Notes: a model not told the origin generated them from the letters alone. Positions 24,421 through 36,968 are shown, numbered from the stretch's first letter. The stretch: DNA of 64,000 nt from Mangrovicoccus sp. HB161399 (GCF_013184745.1 NZ_JAATVU010000028.1:1-64000); one strand, 5' to 3'. Made by a program: numbers and translations.

Positions 24421-25686
24421 TCAGGCCGGGGCGTCGGCAGGCCGGTCGCGCAGCTGCCCGGCGAAGCCCGCCGAGAGCCCGACCATGACCGCCGCCGTGC
24501 CCAGCACCAGCGGCAGCCCGCCGGCCTGGTAGGTCAGCCCCGAGAGCAGCGTGCCCAACAGGCGGCCTCCGGCATTGGCCATGTAGTAGAAGCCCACATC
24601 CATCGTCACCCGCTCGGATTTCGAGAAGGCGAGGATCAGGTAGGAATGCAGCGAGGAATTGACCGCGAAGACCGCGCCGAAGGCCAGGAGCCCGGCCACC
24701 AGCAGCCCGGTCAGCCAAGGCGTCGGCGCAGGCGACAGCAGCACGGCAACCACCAGCGCGGCCGGCACCAGCGCAAGCCCCGCCGCCCAGCCGCGGGCGG
24801 CACGGATCAGCTCGCCCTCGGGGCGCGACGCGGCGCGCAGGATGCGGGGCGCCGCCGCCTGCACCGCGCCGTAGAGGATGATCCAGACCGCCATGAAGCT
24901 GCCGATCATGAAGAAGGCCGCGCGGTTCCCGGCCTCGCTGCCATCCGAGAGCACGGCGTAGAAATAGATCGGGATGCCAACCACGAACCACACGTCGCGC
25001 GCGCCGAACAGGAACACCCGCGCCGCCGAAAGCCAGTTCACGTTGGCCGAGTCCGACAGCACCTCGGAGAACTTGGCGCCCTTGCGGCCGCGCGGCAGCC
25101 CCGGCGGCATCAGCAGCGCCACCGCGGCGAGGATCGCCGCCAGAACCGCCGCCATCGCCAGAACCGCGGGGACGAAGCCCGCCCCCGCCAGCAGCACCGC
25201 GCCAAGGAGGAAGCCCAGGCCCTTCACCGCGTTCTTCGATCCGGTCAGCACCGCCACCCAGCGGAAGAGTCCGCCCCCGCCGGAAGGCGCCAGCAGCTTG
25301 ACCGCGGATTTCGACGACATCTTGGCCAGATCCTTGGCCACGCCCGACGCGCCCTGCACGCACATCACGAAGGCCACCGAGACAGGCACCGACCAGCTTG
25401 GCTCGAGCTGCGCCAGCGACAGCAGCGCGGCGACCTGCAGCCCGAGCCCGGCATAGAGCGTGGAGGCCAGGCCGAAGCGCGCCGCGATCCAGCCCGCCGC
25501 CAGGTTGGTCGCCATCCCCGCCACCTCGTAGAGCAGGAAGAGATAGGCCAGCTGCACCGGCGAGAAGCCCAGCGAATGGAAGTGCAGCAGCACCAACATT
25601 CTCAGCGCGCCGTCGGTCAGCATGAAGGCCCAGTAGGCCGCCGTCACCGCAGCGTAGGCCGAAAGTCCCGCGGACCGCTCCGTCAC
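24421..25686 (-). CDS. arsJ: Organoarsenical efflux MFS transporter ArsJ
   Basis: A 421-residue major facilitator with about twelve helices. The N-terminal run [20 protein letters not shown] and [13 protein letters not shown] are characteristic of ArsJ, which exports 1-arseno-3-phosphoglycerate. The GTG start at 25686 overlaps the GAPDH stop (GTGA), so the two proteins are translationally coupled. In the known system GAPDH makes the unstable arsenylated product and ArsJ expels it, where it breaks down to arsenate. It is the last gene of the arsenic operon. Confidence 0.92.
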   Translation of the reverse strand: MTERSAGLSAYAAVTAAYWAFMLTDGALRMLVLLHFHSLGFSPVQLAYLFLLYEVAGMATNLAAGWIAARFGLASTLYAGLGLQVAALLSLAQLEPSWSVPVSVAFVMCVQGASGVAKDLAKMSSKSAVKLLAPSGGGGLFRWVAVLTGSKNAVKGLGFLLGAVLLAGAGFVPAVLAMAAVLAAILAAVALLMPPGLPRGRKGAKFSEVLSDSANVNWLSAARVFLFGARDVWFVVGIPIYFYAVLSDGSEAGNRAAFFMIGSFMAVWIILYGAVQAAAPRILRAASRPEGELIRAARGWAAGLALVPAALVVAVLLSPAPTPWLTGLLVAGLLAFGAVFAVNSSLHSYLILAFSKSERVTMDVGFYYMANAGGRLLGTLLSGLTYQAGGLPLVLGTAAVMVGLSAGFAGQLRDRPADAPA

Positions 25687-26681
25687 AGCGAGGCTCCGAC
25701 CATCAGCGCGACATCCGCCAGCCGGTTGGCATAGCCCCATTCGTTGTCGTACCAGGCATAGACTTTCACCTGCGTGCCGTTCACCACCATGGTCGAGGGC
25801 GCGTCGATGACCGAGCTGCGCGGGTCGTTGGTGTAGTCGGCCGAGACCAGCGGACGGGTCTCGTAGCCGAGAATGCCCTTCAGCGGACCCCCGGCCGCGG
25901 CTTCGAACAGCGCATTGACCTCCTCGGCGGTGGTTGCGCGCTCCACCTCGAAGACGCAGTCGGTCAGCGAGCCGTTCAGCAGCGGCACGCGCACCGCATG
26001 GCCGTTCAGCCGCCCCTCCAGCTCGGGATAGATCAGCGTGATCGCCGTGGCCGAGCCGGTGGTGGTCGGGATCAGCGAATTCAGCGCCGAGCGCGCGCGG
26101 CGCAGGTCCTTGGCCGGACGGTCGACGATGGTCTGGGTGTTGGTCACGTCGTGGATCGTGGTGATCGAGCCGTGGCGGATGCCGAGGCTTTCGTGGATTA
26201 CCTTCACCACCGGCGCCAGGCAGTTCGTCGTGCAGGAGGCCGCGGTGACGATGCTGTGCACGGCCGGATCGTAGCTGGCATCGTTGACGCCGCAGACGAT
26301 GTTCGCGGTCGGCCCGTCCTTGACCGGGGCCGAGACCACGACCTTCTTCACCCCGGCGGCGAAATAGGGGGCCAGCGCGGCCTCGGACTTGAAGACGCCG
26401 GTGCAGTCGATCACCACGTCGACGCCGCCGAGCGGCAGATCGGCGATCGCCCCTGTGCCGATGAAGGGCAGCCGCGTGCCGTTGACGGTGACGCTGCCGC
26501 GGTCATGGGCGAATTCCGCGTCCCAGCGCCCATGCACCGTGTCGAATTCCAGCAGATGCGCGTGCATCTCGGGATCGCCAACCGCGTCGTTGATCCAGGC
26601 AAGCTTGGCCCCCCTCTCCAGCAGCGGCTTCAGCGCCAGCTTGCCCATGCGGCCGAGGCCGTTCAGCGCGTAGGTGGTCAT
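25683..26681 (-). CDS. gapdh: ArsJ-associated glyceraldehyde-3-phosphate dehydrogenase
   Basis: A 332-residue GAPDH. The Rossmann start reads NGLGRMGKL, and the catalytic Cys is C150 in AASCTTNC with the partner His in TIHDVTNTQ (H177). Sited between arsRC and arsJ and overlapping both by 4 bp, it is the arsenate-resistance paralogue rather than the glycolytic housekeeping copy. It would couple arsenate to glyceraldehyde-3-phosphate to form 1-arseno-3-phosphoglycerate. All residues needed for activity appear present. Confidence 0.93.
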   Translation of the reverse strand: MTTYALNGLGRMGKLALKPLLERGAKLAWINDAVGDPEMHAHLLEFDTVHGRWDAEFAHDRGSVTVNGTRLPFIGTGAIADLPLGGVDVVIDCTGVFKSEAALAPYFAAGVKKVVVSAPVKDGPTANIVCGVNDASYDPAVHSIVTAASCTTNCLAPVVKVIHESLGIRHGSITTIHDVTNTQTIVDRPAKDLRRARSALNSLIPTTTGSATAITLIYPELEGRLNGHAVRVPLLNGSLTDCVFEVERATTAEEVNALFEAAAGGPLKGILGYETRPLVSADYTNDPRSSVIDAPSTMVVNGTQVKVYAWYDNEWGYANRLADVALMVGASL

Positions 26682-27511
26682 GCGCTCTCTCCTGCGGACA
26701 TGCGGCCGATATCGTCCACGGCGGCCTGCAGCGAGATCCGGTCGAGCGTCTCCAGCGGCAGCGCCACGAAGGCCTCGACCCGGTTCTTCAGCGCGCCATA
26801 GGCCTGCTGGAAGGCCAGAGCCTTCTCGGCATCGGTGCCTTCGGCCTTCACCGGGTCGGGCATGCCCCAATGGCCGCTGACCGGCTGGCCGTCCCAGGCC
26901 GGGCAGTCCTCGTTGGCCGCCTGGTTGCAGACGGTGAAGACGAAATCCAGCGGCGGGGCATCCGGACCGGAGAATTCCGAGACGTTCTTGGCGCGCAGGA
27001 TGCCGACATCGTGGCGCTTGTCGGCCAGCACCTTAAGCGCGAAGGGATTCAGCTCGGACCGGGGCCTGGTGCCGGCCGAATGGACCTCGAACCGGTCTCC
27101 GGCGAGCTTGCGCAGGATGGATTCGGCGAAGATCGACCGGGCGGAATTGCCGGTGCAGATGAAGAGCACGCTGTATTTGCGGTCAGTCATGGGGACAGGT
27201 CCAGTGCTGAAGGGCAGGCAGAGATCGGCGCGGCCGCGGCAGCAATCGGCGAAGAGCGCGCCGAAGAGCCGTTGCACGCTTGTCATGCGGATGGAGTAGA
27301 GAAGCGACGTCCCCGCCCGCTCCTGCACCACCAGGCCGGCGCCGCAGAGCGCCGAGAGATAGGAGGACAGGGTGCTGGGCTTGATGCCGAGGATGTCGCC
27401 GAGCTCGCCGGCCGGAATGCGGTCGGGATAGCGGCGCATCAGCAGCCGGAAGACCTCCAGGCGGCGGGCATGGCCGAGAATGGCAAACTGGTGGGGAATC
27501 GCTTTTTCCAT
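26678..27511 (-). CDS. arsRC: ArsR regulator fused to ArsC arsenate reductase
   Basis: A 277-residue fusion. Residues 1-100 form an ArsR/SmtB winged helix with a Cys trio C90, C91 and C97 ([11 protein letters not shown]), whose spacing matches the As(III) site of Acidithiobacillus ferrooxidans ArsR. Residues 108-240 form a low-molecular-weight phosphatase-type arsenate reductase with the P-loop CTGNSARS (C119), the resolving pair C195/C203, and the catalytic Asp in MPDP (D219). A C-terminal extension with a second Asp-free helical stretch completes it. It would repress its own operon and also make the arsenite that relieves repression. An inverted repeat covers its start codon. No arsenite exporter (ArsB/Acr3) is nearby. 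Confidence 0.92.
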   Translation of the reverse strand: MEKAIPHQFAILGHARRLEVFRLLMRRYPDRIPAGELGDILGIKPSTLSSYLSALCGAGLVVQERAGTSLLYSIRMTSVQRLFGALFADCCRGRADLCLPFSTGPVPMTDRKYSVLFICTGNSARSIFAESILRKLAGDRFEVHSAGTRPRSELNPFALKVLADKRHDVGILRAKNVSEFSGPDAPPLDFVFTVCNQAANEDCPAWDGQPVSGHWGMPDPVKAEGTDAEKALAFQQAYGALKNRVEAFVALPLETLDRISLQAAVDDIGRMSAGESA

Positions 27512-27534
27512 ATTTCACGTATATTGGAAATATG
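27509..27534. promoter_or_regulatory. Inverted repeat at the arsRC start (ArsR operator candidate)
   Basis: CATATTTC and GAAATATG flank a 10-base A+T-rich centre (ACGTATATTG). The left arm covers the arsRC start codon on the reverse strand. The form and position suit an ArsR operator that shuts off the operon. Confidence 0.55.
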
Positions 27535-27642
27535 AGGCGGCGAAAGTGAAACTTCCATGACACGGGATCGCGGCGCTGCCCTGCAGGGGCCCGGTCCGGG
27601 CAGACATGCGGCGGGCCGCCGGGGCCGCCCGCCGCGGGTGGA

Positions 27643-28098
27643 TCACGCCGGTTCGAGGATCGTCATGCCGGTTTCGCGCGCCTTGGCCAGCACCATCGGG
27701 ATGTCCGGGATGCCGGGCTCCGGCAGCGCGGTCTGGCTGTCCGGCAGCGCGGTGCCGATGCCGGTGAAGAAGGCGTCGTGCATCTTGCCCGGCGCGTTCA
27801 GGATCAGCATCCGCGCCGGGGCATCGCCGACCGCCTTGAAGGCATGCACCGCCCCGTCCGGGATCACCACATGCTCGCCCGCGCGGGCCAGCCGTTCCAC
27901 GCCGTCGATCATGAAGCCGACCTGGCCCTCGAGAATGTAGAAGGCCTCCGTCTCGCCGGCATGGTGGTTCGGCGGCGCCCCAGCCCCCACCGGGACCAGC
28001 GCCTCGACGAGGCAGTACTTGCCCTGCACATCTTCGGGAAAGGCATGGAAATTCATGAGAATGTTCAGAACGTTATACTTTCTGGAACGGGTCGTCAT
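27643..28098 (-). CDS. Cupin-domain protein
   Basis: A 151-residue single-domain cupin. The two cupin motifs are visible, HHAGETEAFYILEG and a later GEHVVIPDGAVHAFKAV, giving a likely metal site built from His and Glu. The ATG at 28098 is chosen because it follows CCGGAGCAAAAG; longer starts lie in the promoter region. It is divergent from a TetR regulator across about 85 bases, so it is probably the regulator's target. The substrate is unknown; small cupins of this kind include dioxygenases, isomerases and stress proteins. Confidence 0.82.
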   Translation of the reverse strand: MTTRSRKYNVLNILMNFHAFPEDVQGKYCLVEALVPVGAGAPPNHHAGETEAFYILEGQVGFMIDGVERLARAGEHVVIPDGAVHAFKAVGDAPARMLILNAPGKMHDAFFTGIGTALPDSQTALPEPGIPDIPMVLAKARETGMTILEPA

Positions 28099-28156
28099 CT
28101 TTTGCTCCGGGAAAATTGCCATTTGACGATTCGGACGATACCATATTCCCATCGTA

Positions 28157-28168
28157 AGACAAGTGTCT
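28157..28168. promoter_or_regulatory. Short palindrome in the cupin/TetR intergenic region
   Basis: AGACA-AG-TGTCT lies 15 bases upstream of the TetR ATG and could be its autoregulatory operator. It is short, so chance cannot be excluded. Confidence 0.35.
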
Positions 28169-28183
28169 CATGAAAGGACAGGC

Positions 28184-28774
28184 ATGGTTCGCAACGCCCA
28201 GAAGGAACGGACGCGCAAGGCGATCCTAGACGGAGCCCGGACGCTGATGGCCGAGGGGCTGCCGGTGACAGTCGCGGCGGCGGCGGAACGGCACGGCATT
28301 TCGAAGGCGACAGCCTACCGCTATTTCTCGGATCCGGCGATGCTGGCGGCCGAGGCCGGGTTGGACCTGTCCGTGCTGCCCTACGAGGAGATCACGGCCG
28401 GGGCCGCGGATCTGCGTGGGCGGCTGCAGGCGGTGACACTGTATTTCTTCGACCTCGCCCTCGCCAACGAGCCTGCCTTCCGCCGCTTCCTCGGCATGGC
28501 GCTGACCTCTTCGGCGGCAGAAAGCGGCGGCGCGAAGATCCGGCGCGGCGGGCGGCGGATGGCGATGTACGAGCGCGCGCTGGCGGAGGGCGGGACCGGA
28601 ATGGCCGAGGCCGAACGCGGAAAGCTGGCGCGGATGCTGACTGCGTCGACCGGCGCCGAGGCGATGGTCGCGCTGCTCGATGTTGCCGATGCCGGACCCG
28701 AAACCGCGCGGGAGACGGTGGCCGACGTCACCGACATCCTGCTCGACCGCTTTCTCGGCCCGAAGGAAGGCTAG
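28184..28774 (+). CDS. TetR/AcrR-family regulator
   Basis: A 196-residue repressor-type protein. The TetR helix-turn-helix occupies about residues 8-55 (ILDGARTLMAEG, HGISKATAYRYFSD), followed by a helical ligand domain. The ATG at 28184 follows AAAGGACAGG; a GTG seven codons upstream is less likely. It is divergent from the cupin gene and convergent with the RND efflux genes, so the cupin promoter is the more probable target. Control of the pump cannot be excluded. Confidence 0.88.
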   Translation: MVRNAQKERTRKAILDGARTLMAEGLPVTVAAAAERHGISKATAYRYFSDPAMLAAEAGLDLSVLPYEEITAGAADLRGRLQAVTLYFFDLALANEPAFRRFLGMALTSSAAESGGAKIRRGGRRMAMYERALAEGGTGMAEAERGKLARMLTASTGAEAMVALLDVADAGPETARETVADVTDILLDRFLGPKEG

Positions 28775-28801
28775 CGCGGCCCGCACGGGACCGCGCCGGG
28801 G

Positions 28802-32009
<3,208 letters not shown>

Positions 32010-32017
<8 letters not shown>

Positions 32018-33005
32018 CGGGGGTCACCACCACGTCGCCCGCCGCCAGCCCCGAGACGATCTCGGTCAGCGCCGCACCGTCCGCGCCGGTCACGCTGCCG
32101 CCCGGCAGCACGGCACGCTCGGCCGGGCCATCCGGCCCGTCGACCATGACGAAATCGAGCCCGCCGCGATGGGCCAGCGCGGCCTCCGGCACGGCCAGGA
32201 CATCGCGGGTGCCCACCGGCACGCGCACCGCAACCCGCGCGCCCGCGAAGCGCGGGGCCAGCCCCGGCACCTCGATATCGGCCTCGACGCGGCCGGCGGT
32301 GATCTGCGGATAGACCCGGGCGATCCGTCCCTCTGCCAGGGCGTTGCCCTCGCCAGTCATCAGCGTGTCGCCCTCGGCAAGCCCGTCCGCGTAATGCTCG
32401 GGCAGGCTGAGCCGCAGGAAGAAGCCGCCGGTGCCGACCGTCGCCACCGCCTCGCCCGCCATCACGACCTCGCCCGCCGCCACCGGCACCGTCAGCACCA
32501 GGCCATCCGCCGGGGCGAGCAGCCCGCCCTCGGCCTGCATCTGCGCCACCCGCGCCTTTTCCGCCTCCAGCGCGCGGATCTGCCCCTCGGCCACGTCGAC
32601 CTGGGTACGCAGCGCATCCAGCCGCTGGGCCGTCGATACGCCGCGCTCCACCAGCGCCTCGCCGCGGGTCAGTTCGTTGCGGGCATTTTCCAGCTGCGAC
32701 TGCGCCGCCGCCAGCTGCGCCTCGACCCCGGCCAGCTGGAAGTCGAGCTTTTCGTCGACGATCCGCCCGATGGCTGCCCCGGCCGCGACCCGGTCGCCCT
32801 CGACAACCGAAAGCGCCTCCACCGTGCCGCCGATGCGGGCGCGCGCGGGAATGGACTGGCGCGGCTCGACAGTGGCATAGACCGATTTCCATTCAGCGAT
32901 GGCGAAAGGCTCCAGCGCCAGCGTGCCAGCCCGTCCGGGCGGCGCGGCGGAGATCAGGAGGAAGGCAAGCAGCGGCAGGGCGGGAAGGATGCGGCAGGCG
33001 GTCAT
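32010..33005 (-). CDS. RND efflux periplasmic adaptor (membrane fusion protein)
   Basis: A 331-residue adaptor bridging the RND pump to an outer-membrane channel. It has a signal peptide (about 1-26), a lipoyl half-motif (GGTVEALSVVEGDRVAAG), an alpha-helical hairpin rich in A/Q/E (about 90-150) and the second lipoyl half (GLLAPADGLVLTVPVAAGE), then beta-barrel parts. The ATG at 33005 follows CCGGAGCCAG. No lipobox cysteine is evident, so it is probably anchored by protein contact or an uncleaved leader. Confidence 0.9.
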
Positions 33006-33162
33006 GGTCTGGCTCCGGGACTCCGGCAGGCGTTTCTGGTCACCTTCCATTAACACAATGCATTTCCTGCATCGGTGACCAAATCACCGTCGCGGCGCTA
33101 TTTTCCGGCGCCAGATGCCGCAGTGCCGCGCAAGGCGGCAGTTCCGCGGGAAGGCGGGGTCT

Positions 33163-33756
33163 CTAGCGCTGCCCGGGATCGCGCAGGGCGCGGCGGCGCG
33201 CCTCCAACCCGCCGTGGAAATCCTCCTCGTCGCCGAAATCGGCAAAGCCCGGATAGCGCAGATGCGGCTCGGCCACGCGGCGCGCATGCTTGATCGGACA
33301 CCAATAGGCCTCGGTCCGCGACGCCACCTCGCGCACCCAGCCGATCAGCCCGTTGGCATAGCCGCAATAGACGCAGTTCAGCTTCTGCAGGCCGTTCAGG
33401 TAGGCGAGGCTCTGCCGGTCGAGGATGATGTAGTCGCGCCGCGGCACTTTCGGGATGCCGTAGACCGGGAAGCAGGCTGCCTGGTAGAGGCTGACGAAGA
33501 GATCGAGCAGCACCAGCGGCAGGATCAGCGCATAGATGAAAGGCGCGGTCAGCACGACGAACAGCCGGGTCCGCGCCAGGAAGCTCGCCAGCTTCTCGCG
33601 TGCCGCGCGGTGGCGCGCCAGCATGTCGGCCTCGAACACCACCCGGCGGCGCTCCAGCCGGTAGCGGAAGATCCGGCGCTTCTCCGCCAGCTCCTCCTCG
33701 AGCTCTTCCTCCAGCTCGCGGATGTGCCGGGCCAGCCGGTCGAGGGGTGAGGTCAT
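33163..33756 (-). CDS. Membrane-anchored hypothetical protein with Cys motifs
   Basis: A 197-residue conserved hypothetical whose function I do not recognise. An N-terminal charged coiled coil (about 5-55, rich in E and R) leads into a long hydrophobic span (about 63-98) that can cross the membrane once or twice. It is followed by a soluble tail with C128 and C131 (NCVYCGYANG) and C153 (YWCPIKHA), which could bind metal. The start at 33756 follows ACGGAGCC. It is divergent from the copZ promoter. The Cys-containing tail near copper genes is suggestive, but no link is shown. Confidence 0.75.
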   Translation of the reverse strand: MTSPLDRLARHIRELEEELEEELAEKRRIFRYRLERRRVVFEADMLARHRAAREKLASFLARTRLFVVLTAPFIYALILPLVLLDLFVSLYQAACFPVYGIPKVPRRDYIILDRQSLAYLNGLQKLNCVYCGYANGLIGWVREVASRTEAYWCPIKHARRVAEPHLRYPGFADFGDEEDFHGGLEARRRALRDPGQR

Positions 33757-33829
33757 CTTCGGCTCCGTTCCGGGACGGGGGCAGATCATCACGAAGCCGC
33801 GCCCGTGCCAAGCGGATTGCCATCGGGCC

Positions 33830-33860
33830 TTGACCTTCCAGCTGCTGGAGGCTCCACATC
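33830..33860 (+). promoter_or_regulatory. CueR-type promoter of copZ
   Basis: TTGACC (-35) is followed by a 19-base spacer containing the dyad CCTTCCAGC-TGCTGGAGG, and then a weak -10 near 33855-33860. A long 19-base spacer with this dyad is the hallmark of promoters activated by the MerR-family regulator CueR, encoded two genes on. Confidence 0.72.
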
Positions 33861-33886
33861 GCCAGGACAGACACAGGAGTGTAGCG

Positions 33887-34087
33887 ATGAAATTCAGCGT
33901 TCCCGACATGAGCTGCGGCCATTGCCGCGCCAGCATCGAGAAGGCGGTCAAGGGCGCCGATCCGGCGGCCAGCCTCGCCTTCGACCAGGACAGCCGCCAG
34001 GTGGAGATCGGCAGCGGGCTCGACGCGCCCGCGCTGACCGCCGTGCTCGCCGAAGCGGGCTATTCCGCGACGGTGCTGGCTGCCTGA
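33887..34087 (+). CDS. copZ: Heavy-metal-associated domain protein, CopZ-like copper chaperone
   Basis: A 66-residue soluble HMA-domain protein. The Cu(I) site is MSCGHC (C10 and C13) in a ferredoxin-like fold of normal length. It starts after AGGAG and lies 27 bases behind a CueR-type promoter. It would carry Cu(I) in the cytoplasm to a P-type ATPase, but no such ATPase is encoded in the window. Confidence 0.92.
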   Translation: MKFSVPDMSCGHCRASIEKAVKGADPAASLAFDQDSRQVEIGSGLDAPALTAVLAEAGYSATVLAA

Positions 34088-34183
34088 CCTTGCGGACCGT
34101 CCCGCGCCGGGGCGGCCCGCGGACACACCTAGCCCGCCCGCGCATGCCGTGCGGGTCCGGACATTCCGCCGGAGGAGACAGAG

Positions 34184-34582
34184 ATGAACATCGGCGCCGC
34201 GGCGCAGGCCTCCGGCCTGCCGGTGAAGACCATCCGCTATTACGAGGAGATCGGCCTCGTCACGCCGGCCCGGGCCGGAAACGGCTACCGCGATTTCGGC
34301 AACGGCGAGGTCGACCGGCTCCGCTTTCTCGCGCAGGCCCGGTCCCTGGGATTCTCGCTGGAGGAATGCCGCCGGCTGGTTGCGCTCTATTCCGATGACG
34401 GCCGCGCCAGCCGCGAGGTGCGCCAGGTTGCGCAGGGCCATCTCGACACGGTGCGCGTGCGCATCGCGGAGTTGCGCGCGCTCGAAGCCACGCTGGAAGG
34501 GCTGATCGAGCGCTGCCCCGGCGATGACAGCCCGCACTGCGCCATCCTCGACCAGCTCACCAGCCGGGAAACCGGCGGCTGA
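34184..34582 (+). CDS. cueR: MerR-family copper-responsive regulator CueR
   Basis: A 132-residue MerR-type activator. The N-terminal winged helix includes KTIRYYEEIGLV, followed by a dimerisation helix and a metal loop with C111 and C119 (CPGDDSPHC), the Cu(I)-site spacing of CueR. A strong GGAGGAGA precedes the ATG. It should bend the 19-base-spacer promoter upstream of copZ when Cu(I) binds. Confidence 0.93.
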   Translation: MNIGAAAQASGLPVKTIRYYEEIGLVTPARAGNGYRDFGNGEVDRLRFLAQARSLGFSLEECRRLVALYSDDGRASREVRQVAQGHLDTVRVRIAELRALEATLEGLIERCPGDDSPHCAILDQLTSRETGG

Positions 34583-35808
34583 CGCCGCTGGAGGTCCGCA
34601 ACCATTTCGGCCACCTCCCCTGCGCGGCTGGAACGGCCAGTCCCGCCCGGAGGCTTTCCCGGGCATGCAGCGCCCCTCCGGCCACCCGGCCGCGCGCCAA
34701 TCCCCGAAATGTGGGGAAAACCCGCCCAGCTCCCCACTGCGCCCTTTTCGGCCAGTCCTCCCGGACGCCATCCGCCCGGTGGCACGGCAATCTGCAGGCA
34801 ACGCCAATCCAGCTCCGCCGCCTTCCGCATCGGGGGCAATCAGGACACTCCCCGCGAGATCACTGCCGGAGGGGGCCGCCCGCAGAAGGCGCTCCACGCG
34901 GCGATGGCCGCCAGATGCCTCCGCGCCGCCGGGGGTGTTGACCAACCGGTTTCCATAGGCAGCCATGCGCCCACGTGCCCATCTGCGCCCCGCACGCCGC
35001 AGGACCGCCGCTCGCCCGCAACGGAAGGCTGCCGTCTCCGGCATTCCCGAGAGCGCCTTGTTCCGGTCCATAGAGGGCTTGCGCCATGGTACCGAACAGG
35101 CATTTGTCCGGCATCGGGAGACCCGAAACGGGGCCTGGCCACTCTCCGGTTCAAGGCGATTCCGCAACGGAGAACTCATTCATGGCGCCTGCGCCGATCG
35201 GATCCGAGGATGGCGGCAACGCAGCACCGGACCAGCCGAATGCGATCGGCCCGCGGCACTTTTCGCGCTTGGCGCCGTCCCGGGCGGGCGCAACCATCAC
35301 CGCGCTGGCCGTAGGATCTTCGTGGCCTCAGAAGCTGGCGGGTGGGCGCGGTTCGTGGACACTTTCCCGCGGTGCGGCCACTGCCTTCTCGCTGCCCCCG
35401 GCCACGCCGCAATGGCGCCCCGATCCCGATGCCAGGCGCCGCGCCCGAAAGCGGCGTGCAGGGCGGTCACCCTTTGCCTTCCGCAGACCGGCTCAGTCCT
35501 GACGCACGTCCGGCGGCAACAGCGATTCATGATGGCCTGACGCAAGGTGCCAGCGCAAACTCGCCGCTGCCGGCAGGGCCCGTCCTTCCCGCGGCCATGA
35601 CGGAACACAGCTTGGTTGCCGTCCCGGTCCCGCCGCGGCCCGGCCACGCGGCTCGGCAACGGCGGCACTCTCGACATCCCCGACCGCATGCGCCACGCTC
35701 GGACGCGGCAGCATCGGCCGTGCCGGGCCGCCTGCCCGGCCTGATCCCGGTCAAACCGGCCGTGCCGCCCGGCCGCTATGCTGCTGCGGAACACCAGCGG
35801 AGACCGCC
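34583..35808. other. 1.2-kb interval with no supported gene
   Basis: Several frames stay open here by G+C bias, but none has a credible ribosome-binding site with recognisable protein features on either strand. No RNA gene was recognised. It may be decayed coding DNA. The last 50 bases carry the leader of the His/Met-rich gene. Confidence 0.45.
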
Positions 35809-36441
35809 ATGACCCGACTTGCCCTCCTTCTCGCCCTCCTGCCTGCCACCGCCCTCGCGCAGGAACCTTCCGGCCATGACGGCGCCATGGCGCATGACAT
35901 GCAGCACCATGCCGAAGGCATGCCCCATCACGGCGGCGCAGTAGGCAGCATGCATGCGATGATGCAGGGCATGACGGACGGCGGCACGGGCCCGCTGCCC
36001 GGCATGCCCGCCGAGAGCGGCCAGTCGGGCTTCGCCGCCATCGCCGAGATCGTGGCCATGCTGCGCGCCGATCCGGACACCGACTGGAGCAAGGTCGATA
36101 TCGGCGCGCTTCGCCAGCACCTGCGGGACATGGACCAGCTGATGACCGAACTCGAGGCCGAGGAGGAACCGCTGCCCGACGGGCTGCGCGTGACCGTGGA
36201 GCCGGGCACGCCCGGGGCCGCGGCCGCCTGGCGGATGCTGCCCGCCCATGCGCCGATGCTGGCGGCCGAGACCGGCTGGACCAGCGAGATCGCGGAGCAG
36301 GGCGGCAGCCTCGTCTGGACCGTGACCTCGCCCGGAGACGCCGCCCAGATCCGTGGGCTCGGCGTCTACGGGCTGATGGCGGCCGGATCGCACCACCAGC
36401 TGCACCATCTCGCCATCGCCCGCGGCGCGGCGCGGCACTGA
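35809..36441 (+). CDS. Secreted His/Met-rich hypothetical protein
   Basis: A 210-residue protein with a Sec signal peptide (about 1-17, ending TALAQ). The mature N-terminus (about 22-55) is crowded with His and Met (GAMAHDMQHHAEGMPHHGG, HAMMQGM), as in periplasmic copper-binding proteins. The remaining domain (about 65-210) has no motif I can name and ends in a His-containing segment (GSHHQLHHLAIARG). The start follows CGGAG. It lies in the neighbourhood of copZ-cueR, so a copper-sequestering role is plausible, but it is separated by 1.2 kb and shows no CueR-type promoter. Confidence 0.75.
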   Translation: MTRLALLLALLPATALAQEPSGHDGAMAHDMQHHAEGMPHHGGAVGSMHAMMQGMTDGGTGPLPGMPAESGQSGFAAIAEIVAMLRADPDTDWSKVDIGALRQHLRDMDQLMTELEAEEEPLPDGLRVTVEPGTPGAAAAWRMLPAHAPMLAAETGWTSEIAEQGGSLVWTVTSPGDAAQIRGLGVYGLMAAGSHHQLHHLAIARGAARH

Positions 36442-36452
36442 ACGCGGCCCGG

Positions 36453-36968
36453 ATGCGCACCCTCGTGGCCCTTCTGCGCGCCGTCAATGTCGGCGGAACC
36501 GGCAAGCTGCCGATGGCCGAGCTGCGCGCGCTCTGCACCGCGGCTGGCTTCGCCGGGGCGCGCACCCATATCCAGTCGGGCAACCTGCTCTTCGAAACCG
36601 GGCGTCCCGCGGCCGAGGCCAAGGCGGAGCTGGAGGCCCGGCTCTCCGCGCGGATGGGCAAGCCCGCCACGGTGCTGCTGCGCGAAGCGGCGGAGATGCA
36701 GCAGATCCTGGCGGCCAATCCCTTCCCGCGGGCCAACCCGGCCAAGGTCGCCGTGCTCTTCCTCGACGGCCCCGCCCCGGCCGATCCGGCCGCTTCGGCA
36801 ACCGGACGGGCCGGGGAGGACATCGCGGCCGGAACGCGCGAGATCTACATCTTCTATTCCGGCGGCATGGGCCGCTCGCGGCTGAAGCTGCCGGAGATGG
36901 CAGAGGGCACCGCGCGCAACCTGCGGACCGTCGCCCGGCTTGCCGCCATGGCGGACGGCGGCGCCTGA
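36453..36968 (+). CDS. DUF1697 family protein
   Basis: A 171-residue DUF1697 protein. The family N-terminus VALLRAVNVGGTGKLPMAEL and THIQSGNLLFE are clear, and the C-terminus includes RNLRTVARLAAMA. The biochemical role of the family is not established. It begins 11 bp after the His/Met-rich gene with only a weak ribosome-binding site, so it may be translated by coupling. Confidence 0.9.
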   Translation: MRTLVALLRAVNVGGTGKLPMAELRALCTAAGFAGARTHIQSGNLLFETGRPAAEAKAELEARLSARMGKPATVLLREAAEMQQILAANPFPRANPAKVAVLFLDGPAPADPAASATGRAGEDIAAGTREIYIFYSGGMGRSRLKLPEMAEGTARNLRTVARLAAMADGGA

